DNA of 64,000 nt from Sipunculus nudus (taxonomy: Eukaryota; Annelida; Sipuncula; Golfingiida; Sipunculidae). The stretch's first letter is position 1. Every line of letters starts with the position of its first letter. Shown here in pieces: positions 1-12,100 of this stretch. The position numbers and the translations under genes are program-made. The stretch is from positions 103,367,142 to 103,431,141 of the forward strand of contig CM049306.1 of NCBI GenBank assembly GCA_026874595.1, written 5' to 3'. Below the pieces are notes generated by a model. It searched no databases. It saw nothing but the letters and a program-made list of their open reading frames with translations, and was not told the DNA's origin.

Positions 1-262
1 GCTTATTACTGCTGTCATTGCATTCATGTTTGCTCAAATATATCACAATTTTCAACCCCTCCTAAATGAACTACTATATTTTACTCTATTAATCGATCAG
101 TCAGGTAATTTCATTTATCATTTACTCACATATTACATTACATTCCTTTATAATAGCCCAACATGTCCATGATATTCATAAGCTTTATCGACTCGATATA
201 GTATCACAGTGGAGAAACATAGTCCAATCACGATCAGCTGAGCGCTGTGACCCATGGGTCCC
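1..262 (+). repeat. 3' end of the palindrome-ended interspersed repeat, truncated by the window edge
   Basis: This stretch is nearly identical to 24710-24986, the 3' end of the 3.2-kb element further on. It ends in the palindrome GACCCATGGGTC (249-260) followed by CCTTGTT. It lies in a COG5 intron. The rest of the copy is left of the window. Confidence 0.8.
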
Positions 263-1258
263 TTGTTACAAATTATTTTCTCCATTTTTGAGACCTTTAA
301 AGATGTGGTTATCTGTCAACAGGGTACAAATTGTAACAACTGGACCTAGAATCTTTCTTTCTTGTCATGCAAGGAGGCCCATGAAAAGTGTCAATATGTG
401 TCAATGCCATGAAATTAGGTCTCTGTTACCCATATCCTTCAAGCTATAGGACTCCAAAGTATCCCTCAGAATAATGGAAAATTTGATACAAAAGCTTCTT
501 TGCATGGATACTGACTATTAAATGTTTTTATTAGTTTTTGCAGACTGGTGGAGCCACCTGTATTTGTTTAAAGTTTACGAATTTTTTCTCTATTTTTGAG
601 ATATATTAATACAGACACAATCTCAGCCTGTTGGTTAATCTGTTTGATGCCTCAGTTGAATGGTTATATACTACCATTCAGATGATAAAATTTCCTTTTG
701 CAAATCTCTTCCCAGTCAGCTGAGCGTCATGACCCATGGGTCACTTGTTATTAAAAACCTATTTTCACACTTCAGGACTGCCTAATATCAAAACTACTCA
801 TCTGTTTTTCCTCATATTTACCATGAATATTCCCCTATATAGTTCCTATGTACATGCCAGAAATTATGTCTGTATTATATAATTTAAAAAAGTTATGGGC
901 CCAAACATAATGCATTTTGTAAAAAATCAGGAAAGATATTTGATCACTTAACACAAAACATGTTAAAGCTATGGACTTTTTTTCCAGTAAAATAACTTTA
1001 ATTAATCAAAATTAAATTGTATACCCAAAATTAGATCAAAATCTTTAAAATTTTTTTAAATATTAACAAAAATAAAAAATTGGTACCTTAAATTTTGCCC
1101 AACTTTGACCATGGCACGTTTTTTTCTTGTAAGTACTGTGGATTTAATTTTCACAGCATGTTTATGTTAGCATTTTGTCTGTTAACACCAAAAATTTGAA
1201 ACCAGTTGATCAAAAACTGTAGATTTTATTTAAGTTTTCAAGCACCATGTAACATATT
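263..1258 (+). repeat. Further copies of the same repeat family (intronic)
   Basis: A second 3' end of the family is at 731-742 (GACCCATGGGTC then ACTTGTT). From about 755 to 1258 the sequence follows 22040-22460 in the 3.2-kb element, sharing phrases such as ACTTCAGGACTGCCTAATATC and GTTATGGGCCCAAACATAATG. This block is cut at 1259 by the DIRS insertion and a related block resumes at 3903. No coding exon is seen. Confidence 0.7.
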
Positions 1259-1278
1259 GTTTTATTACGTAATCATAA

Positions 1279-1437
1279 TTGTGAGCTGTTTCTGTATTAA
1301 TAAGAATTTTCTCTGTTAAAGTTTATACGCCAGAGTAAGCCAACCGAAAATTTTCCCTTATTGGGCCTATTATCGCCCATCCCGCCTCGTTCCCGTGTAT
1401 CTAGGTCACACTTTCGTTTCCTGTAATCACATTTTTC
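1279..1437 (+). repeat. DIRS left inverted terminal repeat
   Basis: The sequence runs from TTGTGAGCTG to CTGTAATCACATTTTTC. It is the near-perfect reverse complement of 3697-3853 over roughly 158 bp with few mismatches. Confidence 0.9.
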
Positions 1438-1899
1438 TTCTGGCGTCAGCCATGATGGACGTGTGATCACGCTCTGCGTGATTCGTCCACTGTTTTGGTT
1501 TGTACAGTCGGGTTTGCCAACTGAATTGTAAGTAGTGATTCATTTTCCCTTCCCGCCATGGAGCCCTTTACTGTTCTTCTTGTGGTTAATTAATCCCCAC
1601 TTGGCATTTCACCCCCCTTGTTTCACTTGCCGTTCAAACAATGACATTTGCCGGGGCCCTGCCGATCCCTGCTTCTTTTGTCAGCCTTGGTCGTCTGACA
1701 CATGGGCCATGTTCCATGCCTGGTCCCATAACCCGGTTGTAGGGGTTCCCCGTACACGGTGACCTTATCTGGCCCCGTTGTTCCCCCGGGGGGGGGGGGG
1801 GGGGGATCCTACCATGGGTGGCCGCAACACGTCCGTGTTACGTTCCCCATACACATTAACCTGTGAAGTTACTTCCCTGGTATATCAATATTTTTCCTC

Positions 1900-2330
1900 T
1901 TATTTTCTTCATCATCTCTCCATCATTCTCCTAGACCTGCGTGCCTTCGGTCGTGCGATCTCCCGCTGGTCCCCCCGCTTGCTTGGCCGTCTCATTCCTG
2001 TCCGGACTGACAACACCCCGGTCGTGGCGTTTTTCCGCCGGCAGGGCGGTCCTCGGTCTCCCTCACTGATGCAGGAGACCTCCCTTTTGTTCGATCTATG
2101 CTTCCCTGGGCCTCGCTTTGTGCGTCGCCTCTTCCGAGCCTGTCACCCATTCTTGCCGCCGCCTTTTCCCATCGCCCTGCGTCTCCTCCTCCGCCGGTGC
2201 TCCTTCCGGTTGTTCGGTGTTTTTTTGCTCGCCTGGGGCAGCCTGAATTCGATCTGTTTGACTTTCCGTCCACCTCCCCGTTTCTCGAGCCTACCGCGAC
2301 GCGTCTCCGTCTCCCTCACGCGGTCTCCCT
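1900..2330 (+). pseudogene. DIRS RNase H domain remnant
   Basis: The frame covering 1778-2332 contains VRTDNTPVVAFFRRQGG at about 2002-2055, the RNase H signature of DIRS-type polyproteins, preceded by a helix-like run with LDLRAFGRAI. A second frame at 2098-2517 contains GQPEFDLFDF at about 2236, resembling the conserved segment that follows RNase H in this group. Moving between frames implies frameshifts. The preceding reverse transcriptase core with its catalytic aspartates is not seen, so the piece is a fossil. Confidence 0.75.
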
Positions 2331-2689
2331 GACTCCCCACCGTCCGTGTGGTCTCGCTGGTTTCTCCTTGCGTTTCCGGTCCCTCACCGCGTGGATGGGA
2401 CGGCTCTACTTACCGTCGTTCCCACGAATCCGTCGCCCATTTCGGTCGTGCCCTCTGTGCGCCTGCTGCTCTCCTTGCCTTGGCTCCCCGTCGCAGTTCT
2501 TCGGCCCGCCTCTCTGACTCCCTGTTGGCGTCTGCCCGCGAATCTCTCCTTTCGATCCATCGCTCGCGGCGGTTTTTGGATTTTCATGTTTCCTGCAGGA
2601 TAAGCATTTATCCTTTCTGTCTCTGCGTGGCTCTCGTGCCGCCCGGCTGTCCATACTCAGTCCGCTGGGTCACGATCGTGTCCTTCCTC

Positions 2690-3370
2690 ATCAGTTAGTG
2701 ACGGATTTTCTCATGCGGGTCCATGCCCGCGCGTCTCGTCCTCGCTTTGTCGTGCCTTCCTGGCGCCTGGATGTTGTCTTCCGTCACCTCCGCGAACCCC
2801 TTCTGTGCCTCTGCGTTCGGCACCTCTTCTGCTGGTCGCCGCTCTGTGCTTCATGCCCTCGTAGCCGCCTCACCCTTTCCTCTCCATTGCGGCAGACGTT
2901 GCGTCTGCCACCTTCCCTTCCCTCTGGTCTTTCTCAGAAGTACCGTCGTTCGATGATCCTCCGTTAACCTGGCCCGTTCCGGCCCTCCCTCACTGCCAGT
3001 ATCGTTACGGGGCTCACGTTCGCCCTGTTCGTGCTTTCAGTTACTCTCTTCAAGCTCCTCATTCTTCACAGAGGGGGGGGGGGCGCAAGAAGTTGTTTAT
3101 TTCAACGAAAGTCACTAAATCACTCCATGAAATTAACCCTATCTCCATTAGTGCCTGGCTAAAAGTTCCCATTGTCTCAGCGTATGAATCTGCTTCTCCG
3201 TCATCATTGGCGCAGCTTCACGTCACGCTCATGCCGTCCCGGCCATTTCTCCGTCTTTGGCCCCTTTATCGGGGATTTCCCAGTACCAACTGGTCATGAC
3301 AGGCTCTTGGATGTTGCCTTCTCACTTCCCCTCTTCTATCTGTCGGATGTCATGTTACCAGCTTCGGTCC
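2690..3370 (+). pseudogene. DIRS tyrosine recombinase remnant
   Basis: Successive frames carry pieces of a DIRS recombinase. PSWRLDVVFRHLREP is at about 2758-2802. ASAFGTSSAGRRSVLHALV in another frame at about 2809-2865 resembles the conserved ALASGRR-ELHAL segment. LFISTKVTKSL and ISISAWLKVPIVSAYES are at about 3091-3195, before the catalytic histidine region. FYLSDV is near 3336. Several frameshifts and the lack of one intact frame show it is inactive. The family call comes from motif order, not from a search. Confidence 0.7.
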
Positions 3371-3544
3371 CTTCTTCCTTGGGCCCTGTGATTTCGGCAG
3401 GTGAGGTCCTCCTGTTCTCCAGACCGTCCTCGCCTCCTACATCTGTTCCGGCGACAACGTCTTCATCTGCTTCCTCGCTGCTGTGCTGTTCTCCTTTTTC
3501 CGTCGTTCCTGGTAGGTATCCCCTCCCAAAGGTTTATTTGTTAT

Positions 3545-3657
3545 ATTCTCATTAATATAGAAACAGCTCACAATTATGTTTACGTAATAAACCCCCCCAT
3601 TCCCTCCCTGTGAATGGTGGTTTTGTTAGTAAATTGTTGTGAGCTTTTCTGTATTAC
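3545..3657 (+). repeat. DIRS internal complementary region
   Basis: The left half (3545-3592, ending ACGTAATAAAC) is complementary to the outer left end of the element. The right half (3592-3657, CCCCCCCATTCCCTCCCTG onward) is complementary to its outer right end at 3830-3902. In DIRS biology this region is thought to template joining of the two ends during replication. Confidence 0.85.
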
Positions 3658-3696
3658 AAACAATGCTCCCTCCCAGTCCATTTCCTTCCGCCTTCG

Positions 3697-3853
3697 AAAA
3701 ATGTGATTACAGGAAACGGAAGTGTGACCTAGATACACGGGAACGAGGCGGGATGGGCGATAATAGGCCCAATAAGGGAAAATTTTCGGTTGGCTTACTC
3801 TGGCGTATAAACTTTAACAGAGGGAATTCTCATTAATACAGAAAAGCTCACAA
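3697..3853 (+). repeat. DIRS right inverted terminal repeat
   Basis: Reverse complement of 1279-1437. The element continues outward to about 3902 with a GGGAGGGAATGGGGGGGG tract that is mirrored in the internal complementary region. Confidence 0.9.
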
Positions 3854-3902
3854 CAGTTTACTAACAAAACCACCATTCACAGGGAGGGAATGGGGGGGGT
3901 TT

Positions 3903-4640
3903 ACATCAACTTGTGTTATGCAGATTGCAAGAGCTCAGCTCCCCATCTTCAGCTCTCAGTTCCTAAAATTTGGCATACAATTAGATGTCTCCAAAACCCC
4001 CTACCATGCCAAGAATTTGGTCACTAGGACTTAATACCTTCGAGATAATAATGAAAAACTTCATTTTTCCATTAAAAACCCATTGTTACACTTCAAGACT
4101 GCCTAATATCAAAACCACTGATCTAACTTTAATCATATATAATATATATATTTTTCTATACATTCTCTAAACACATGCCAGAAATGATGTCAGTATTGCG
4201 TAATTGTTTTAAGTTATGGGCCCAAACATAATGCACTTTGTAAAAAATCAAGAAATATATTTACTCCCTTTACAAGGGGATTGCTGAAGCTAGAGATTTT
4301 TTGTCAGGGATTTAACATTATTTAATCAAGATTCAATTGAATACCCAAAATTATTTCTGAATTTTTCAAACTTTATAAGTTATTAGTATAAATATAAAAT
4401 TAGTACCTTAAATTTTGCCCAACTTTGACCATGGCACGTTTGTTTCCTGTGAGCACTGTTGATACAATTTTCATATCATGCACGCAAAAGGATTTCAGCT
4501 TTTTAGTTTAGAAAGCAGAAAGAAATTGGCCAAAAATTGTAGCTTTTATTAATGTTTTTATGAGACCATGTCAGACCTTGATCCTCTCAAGCCCCTCTTG
4601 AGTCACCTGTATGTTGACCATGTTGAACTTTCAGCAAATT
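3903..4640 (+). repeat. Repeat block resuming after the DIRS insertion
   Basis: This stretch resembles 22570-23190 of the 3.2-kb repeat, with shared phrases TTAGATGTC, CTACCATG, CTTCAAGACTGCCTAATATC, ACCACTGATCT and GTTATGGGCCCAAACATAATG. It is the right-hand continuation of the block ending at 1258. No exon is seen. Confidence 0.7.
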
Positions 4641-6137
4641 ATGCATGCTTGACGCGAGGCATTCACAGGGGCAGCCAGGCAGCTTATGACCAGCCACAGT
4701 TGATCCAGGTGTCCAACCCAACTCATCTAGTAGTTTTAACCAACAACATAACAATAAACAATAAATTAATAAATTTTTATTGATTTTAATAACAAATTAA
4801 AGAAAAATAGAAAAGGAATTTGTTAGTTTATAATAACAGGAAATTAACTTGCAGTTACTGATGATATAAGAATCTTGTATCGATTGATAGAATGTCACAT
4901 ATTCCAAATAACACCATGCAGTATTTTTCAGTTCAATTTTAATGATAAAAAAGTAAATCATATTATTCATTACTAATCATTAGGGATCATATGAAGGAAA
5001 TTAATGATAGACAAAGATGCAGTTGATAATATTAATCTAGATTCCTACTGTGTCTTATGCGTACATTGATGTGAAATTAGTCCAAAATGAATATATAAGT
5101 TTTATTTTTTTTTAATATAAATAAAAGCCATAAAACCAGGTACTTATGATCATTATTTAAATGTGTGAATTCTGTATATTCTGGATTCTCAACATCATTG
5201 TTTGGTGAAAACTATATAAATACCAGACTTGGTGCAAATACTTTGCAATTGAAAATTAAATATGAATATGAATATGTACTCCATTATAAAATTTCTTGCA
5301 TAAAGAATGGGAATTCAGGTAAAAATGAAAGTATATGAATACCAGTGCAAATACTTTCAAAATGTATTCATGAATGCATTCATGAATATATTCTTTAATA
5401 TTATTTTAATAATCATTTCAGTTATATTTTATTTGAAAAAAATCATACTATTCTCTTATTATTTTTAATAAAAATTATATTTGGGACAATATTTGTAATT
5501 TTTTTAATAAATAGTTAAACTCTTATATTATATGTTCTGCTTATAAGTTATATGGCCAAGTCAAAATCTGTGTGACAATAGTACTCCATTTTTCAATAAT
5601 ATAAATGAAATCAATCCTCTTCCCTGTCTCCAAAGGTATTATCAAAATCATACATAAGCTAAACAACAACAACTCATAATACAGCTTATTTTTATTACCA
5701 CACTAAACCTGCATGTGCCTCATTTCTAAATCATATTTTTTATCATATATAACAGTTGGGCGCCGTGACCCATAGGTCCCTTGTTTTTGGTAGGTGGCAC
5801 AACCTACATACACATTTCGGCTGCAGACATCCATGCTAATATGCAACACACCTCACTCTATTTCCCCTTGTTACTCAATCCATGCCTTACTTCACCCGTC
5901 CCACTCTTATTTTGGCGGATACACGTAGTTGATAATTATCTTTGGTGATAGTGTGCCTGAAACAGATGAAAGGTTGACTGGCTTTCAATAAAATTTGATT
6001 CCTGATCAGTTAAAATTTTATCTTTGAACACCTACTTTTTTTAGCAATTTATTTAATCCAGATTAAATGTTTTCATGTTTAGAATTTTATTGTAATCAGG
6101 CAGACATATGTATCAACAGGAATGTTTTTCTTTGTAG
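4641..6137 (+). other. AT-rich intron sequence upstream of the first visible COG5 exon
   Basis: The sequence is AT-rich and has no convincing coding segment. It contains a diverged 3' end of the palindrome family at 5767-5778 (GACCCATAGGTC). It ends in a polypyrimidine stretch and TAG acceptor at 6135-6137. The N-terminal COG5 exons must lie left of the window. Confidence 0.7.
5753..5945 (+). repeat. Interspersed repeat end shared with 57.9-58.04 kb
   Basis: ATCCATGCTAATATGCAACAC, CTCAATCCATG and CCCACTCT-ATT-TGG-GGATACA occur in the same order here and at 57930-58030. These are two copies of one interspersed repeat in introns of different genes. Confidence 0.7.
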
Positions 6138-9100
6138 GGTGTAATCAATAAATTGAGTGCTGCATTCTTTCAGAATCAAACCCAAGTGGCGACAGCCCTG
6201 CAGGTATTCCACAACCTAAATTGCCTGCATGTGACTGTAGATCGTGTTGTTGAACTCTGTGAGAAAACCCTTCACCAGAATGTCCGGAGTGCTTTAGATG
6301 TCCAGGCCATATCCCAGCAAGGTAACCAGGGCAGAGGTAAGTTGTAGAAGGACAGCAGCCCCAGGACAATAACTCATAGACAGTACCCATGAAGTTCCTG
6401 GGTAACTTATCAGAATTCATCTCCACAAATTAATACATAAGGGCATTCACTTAAAAATTGCACTTGCATATGTAAGGGAAACTTTGAAGGACTTTATCAG
6501 TGATATAATGGATACCCTCAAAAGACCTCTTAAATTTTTAGCGAACCTGTGAGCTTATGCGATGGTGTGGCGTCGTCCGTCGTCTGTACGTTAACCCATA
6601 CTAACTTGAAAACGGCAAGAGTTAGCATCACGAAATTTTATGCAAAAAATTAATCATCTGAAAAACTCTATCGGATTTTGCTTATTTTTTGGCTAACTGC
6701 ATTTTCTTAGATTTTATAGGGAAAAAGCTAAAAAAGCTTTTAAAATCTTCTTCTCTGAAACTGTTCAGCCATATTGTCCAATATTTCACAGAAATGATCC
6801 CTGGAACAATCTCTCTCAAGTTTGTTCGAATGGTTTAAGTTCGGTGATTTTTGGCTGAGTTACAGCTAGTTGAACTTAGTCATCTGTCCAAAAAAGCATA
6901 CTAAAATTACAATCTTAGAAACGGCTGGAGCTATAATCACCAAATTTTATGCCAATGTTGGTCACATGAGTCGTATCTGAAATTGAGGTATTGGTGGCGC
7001 CACCTGCATCGGCCCTTTTTGTACGGGGGTTATCAGTGCGTGTATCATACTGCCAGCTACAAAAAAACTTCTTCTCTGAAACCGTATGGCCAAATTGTTT
7101 AATATCCCACAGAAATGATCCCAGGGTAGTGCTTTCTGAAGTTTGTTCAAATGATCTCAGTTCAGTGACTTTTGGCTAAGTTATGGGAAGCTGAATTTAG
7201 TCATATACCACAACAGCCCATTTTAGCTAAGTGGCTACAAAAATCTTCTTCTCAAAAACCACTAGGCCAAAGTCTTAAATCTCACACATTAATTATCCTT
7301 AGATGTTGATAATTCAAGTTTGTTCAAATTGGTTTTGGTTCAGTGATTTTTGGCTGATTTATGGGTAGCTTAACTTAACCATTTTGCTGTATTTTCCCAT
7401 ATGAGTTATAAACCTGCAAAACATTTTTAGACTGACGCCACTGAGGCCAATTTGTTTAATATTTTACAAGAAAAGTCCCCTGAATAATTCTTATAACGAT
7501 TATCTTTTATGGTTCCAAAAAATGAATTATGGCTGAATTATAAAGATTGAATTAAGTCAATTTACCATATATGGTAGCTATGTAAAGCAGATTCATCTAG
7601 CCTAGCACCAGTTTATCAGCATCCCTTACATTATGCCTCTAGACCTTCAGATTACAGGTTATCTATGGTTAATATTGACAAGAATGTTTTTTAAAAGCTT
7701 TTAAAAAATGTAGATTTATGATTTTAGATATTCTTCATACCAGGCAATGTTAACAATCACAGGTATACAGCTCTCTGTGGGTATAAAAAGACGGCTATAC
7801 ATAGATTATAAATTATTGGTATCCATACTCAACTTAATTCAAGATTTTGCCATCAGTGAGATGTATCTGTATTATAATTTTGCATTCAATATGCATCTGT
7901 AGTAATTTTAAGTGAGTCTGTAAGCTAATTTAATGTTGTGGCGGCGTCCATAGTCCATCTTCTGTAAGTTAACCCATACTATTAGAAAACGACTGGAGCT
8001 AGCATCATGAAATGTAATGTAAAAAATTAGTCATCTGAAAAACTCTGCATTTTCTTAGATTTTAATGAGAAAAAAATTTAAAAACCTTTAAAAATCTTCT
8101 CCGACGAAACGGTCAAGCCTAATTGTTCAGTATTTCACAGAAATAATCTTTTATATCATATCTTACAAGTTTGTTCGAATGGTTCAAGTATGATATAAAA
8201 GATTAAAAAGTATTTTAGCCAAAGTCTTTCAGTATGTGTAAACAGATTTACCAACAGGCCAAGATTGTGTCTGTAATTTTAAATAGGTTAAGAAACTGCC
8301 AACTGTTTCAGATTTGGCAACAGATCAAGAGTTCATTCAGTGCAGCCAGATATAGGTCAAGAGTTCAATCAGTGCAGCAAAGCACAAGGCATGTGATCAC
8401 CTCATGGGTGACATGTGAACACCTCATGGGCACCATGTGGTAACCTCATAGGTAGCATGTGATCAACTCATGAGTATCATGTGATCACCTCATTTGTGTC
8501 ATGCCCCTCAGGGCTGCATGTGGAACCAATCTGAGAGCTTATGCAATGGTGTGGCTACTATTTCAGATTAGGCAACAGGTCAAGAGTTCACTCAGTGCAG
8601 CCAGGTATAGGTCAGGAGTTCACTCTGTGCAGTAGCTGCATTCTATTTATAGCAGTGGTAGACTGCCCAATGCATCAGATTTGGCACCAAAGTTCAGCCT
8701 GGATCTATTTATAGCTTTGGTAGACTGCCAACTGTGCCAGATTATGCAACAGGTCAAGAGTTCACTCAGTGCAGCCAGGTACAGGTCAAAAGTTTACTCA
8801 GTCTAGCCAGGTGCAGGTAATGAGTTCACTCAGTGCAGTAGCCTGAGCAAGCAATTTGTCACAGTTCACTAGGGGCAACTGCCTTTCTCACCTTAGCCTG
8901 GTCAGCCCCATGCATCAGACTCAAGCTAAGTTTGATGTATTGGCCTAATATAATGACCTGTCTATGTATCTTTGATGGCTTTCTCACTCACAAGACAGTT
9001 GTCGCCACCTACAATGACTTTTGCACAGTTTGTGTCCCTGTGTTTTCTCAGGAGGGGTTTGATATATCAGTCTGAAATTTGGCATATGTATATATCTCTG

Positions 9101-12100
9101 ATAGCTTTGTTGTATACAAGACTGGTGGTGCCAGCTACAATCATTTTTGTGTTGTGTGCACCCATGCCAGAATTTCAGCAGTGATCTTTGTGTAATTGTT
9201 TCATATTCAAAATAGTTAGTACTTGCATTGTTCATATACATGAAAAGTAATGGTCCAGCATTGAAGCATTATACCTGGTGTATTTCCCAATGCACAGGTT
9301 TGCATTAGGCCTTGTTCTTCTTGCAGTTTACAGATTTATTACAACAATATACTTTAATATATATCTCCAAATAGGCATCATTCATGCAATTTATGAAATC
9401 ATTCAGGAATATTTTTCCTCATTTCTTGGAGGGAGTTTTAAATAGAACTTTTAGATGAATTTAACTTTAAAAATAGCACTGTATTAATATTATTATTTTG
9501 TGAGTACAACGTACAGTGAACTTTGTCACCCTTTAACTATTCTATTCCTCCGACAGTACTCTGCTTAATTAACTTACCTCAGTTCTTGGTCAGATAATGC
9601 CTATATAACTAGTACATAGTGCTGTATCAAGTTATCAACTGTCTGTGTATTACAGGTGGGCCTGGCAGAGCAGCCATGCCAGCTCCAGGAAACACGGCTC
9701 AGTTCAGAGCTGTCCTGTGGACAAACATGGAGAAATTGATGGACCATATCTACTCCTCCTGTGCCCAGGTATCAAAGTTAATATAGATGATAAGTCTGTT
9801 TCATGCTACTCTGGCTGAACATTTTTTATCACTTAGCTATACCATGTTTAAACTTAAATTTACATGGAATGTTGTTACGGGGTGACATAAAAGTGGACCA
9901 AACTGTCTTGCTAGTGAAGCTTGTTTTTCTAGCAATGTGGTTGGCACGCTGGACTTGTGCGCCACCGTTATGGGTTCGAATCCCAGATTGACCAAGAATT
10001 TTCCCCTGAACAATTTGTCTTCGTAACAATGTTTTGTGTTTATAATTAGGATTCATTATCATAATAATTCAGAAAGGTTGAATTTAATGCAGCAAAATAC
10101 AGAGTGCATTATTAAATTTTAATATCAATTTATTACTATTTGAGACTAATTAATTATAAATTAGTTGATGTAACATGAATATTTCTTTAAACCATGATGA
10201 AACATTTCTATATGATAATCATATAATATTTTCAGGTTCAACACCTGCAGAAGGTGTTAGTTAAGAAGAGGGACCCGGTGACCCATGTGTGTTTCATTGA
10301 TGAGCTTGCTAAAGCTAAGGTGAGACAAAAACATCACTCATTTTTATGTCAATAGTTAAAACATACCACTAATCAATAAAATATGACCAATCTTGTTATG
10401 TTAAAGAAATTTACATTTGATTAAAGAGAATGTTGACAAAGATGCCATTCCATAAATCAGATGAAAAAAATTTTCTTTAGATCCTATCATGATCACACAA
10501 CCCTCAGATATGACTACATGTGATGGTTTTCAATATACTTGATTTCCTGAGGTTTTACTTAATCTTATTGAAAAAGAAAAACAAGATCTCCTTCTTAGCT
10601 GACTCATGCTATTGCTTAAATATTCTTGTTGATCCTCTTCACACACTAACTGTGGGGATTATGGTATTTCTCCTCCAAACTAGTTTTCCCTCAGGATTTC
10701 AGGGTATGAAAAAGTGACAATACTTGAGAGAGGAAAACCAACAACTTTCCTTTTTGGCAGTGATAAGCTGGTAACCTTTGTTATAATTGATGGTGGTGCC
10801 ACTGGACTTTTGTCATGCAACTCCTGTGCAACACCTTGTTGGATGCCTTTTATTGGAACAATGTCAAGTATGCTATTTCCCAAGTTTACCCATAAATCCT
10901 GAGAAACTTGACATTGTTTGTGAACAGGCTATTACAGCATCATCTATCAGTAAGCAAGAACAGGTAACATGCAAGTGTTGTTATGCACTATAATAATCTA
11001 TAATCTCAGTACAGTTCAGTGTATGTAGATTTTTTATGTATATACATACCAGATGTAATATTGTCTTTATGTTTATTTTTTGTAAATCAAATTGGTATCA
11101 ACTTTTGTGAAAATGTATATTTTATGTACCTGATAATGATAACAGTTATGATAATGATATTAGTAATTATTATATTAATGATTACACTACTTCTGCTGCT
11201 ACTAATTTAATAATAAAAATGTTTTGATTGTTTTTTGATGCAGGGGGCTGATGTTAATATCATGAAGATATTCTGGATGAATATCACTCAGATGCTGAAA
11301 CAAGAGCTGGATGGAGCAGCTAACTGTGAGTTTGCATAGACATTTAGCAGATGATTTGTTCTGTAGGGGCCAAACTCTGCATCAGTATGTGGCGCCACCT
11401 GCCTGATGTATTAGGGACTAATGTAATTTGTTTTGTATAATGCATGTTGAAACATGTTTCCTTTTTATACTCATGCAACAGTTATTTTGGAATTTTTTAT
11501 TGATAATATACACACCAACTGAATATCTGTTAATATTTGTCTGTTTGTAAATGGTTATTGTTTAGCAGGATTATTCTTTAAAAATTATAAAACAAATATC
11601 ATATATCAAGAATTAACAGTTAAATAGTTACAGAATATCTGGGTTAAAAAAATCCCTTTTGATTAAATCCTCTACCTACTGCAATCATATTCCTCCACAA
11701 CCCATGATTACAAGCTCCAGAAACCAAAGGCTCTACATTTAAAACAGTTTCCCAGATTCAAATACTGTATGTTCTTGGATATCTCTTTGGTTTCTAAGTA
11801 TTTTGAAGTTCAGCCTTGACTGAGTTACTGTGCTCTCCGCAAAGTGCCCTCTAATTCAGTACTGTTTAAGTGAATGGTTCTAATTCATCAGATCTAGACT
11901 ACCACAGATTTTCTTGTTTACAGCATCAACATTCCTGAGACAGTCCTTTGAGGGAGAATACCCCAAGTTATTACGTTTATATAATGACCTCTGGAAAAGA
12001 CTGCAGCAGTTCAGCAGTAATCTACAGGTGACTGCCAGTCTTGGTGGGGGCGTTGTAGCAGATGCCCTTGATCAAGACCGGAGGAAAGATGAAACAGACC

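Larger units (their letters stand above)
1259..3902 (+). mobile_element. Decayed DIRS-type (tyrosine recombinase) retrotransposon
   Basis: The 2.6-kb insertion is clearly more GC-rich than its surroundings. It has DIRS structure: inverted terminal repeats at 1279-1437 and 3697-3853, and an internal complementary region at 3545-3657 whose two halves are complementary to the outer left end (about 1259-1308) and outer right end (about 3830-3902). Coding remnants lie in order. A short possible gag start is at 1535-1762 (Cys-rich, weak). RNase H remains are at about 1900-2330, and tyrosine recombinase remains at about 2690-3360 across several frames. Most gag and reverse transcriptase sequence is missing, so the copy is internally deleted and dead. 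The flanks share GTTT at the junction, and a related repeat block at 23161-23186 shows the continuous empty site. DIRS elements insert without duplicating the target, which fits. Confidence 0.85.

Noticed and set aside
2098-2700. Several overlapping GC-rich frames as host genes
   Set aside because: They lie inside the DIRS element and are shadows of its decayed RNase H-to-recombinase region.
9925-10000. Functional tRNA gene
   Set aside because: The B box is perfect, but acceptor and anticodon stems do not pair.
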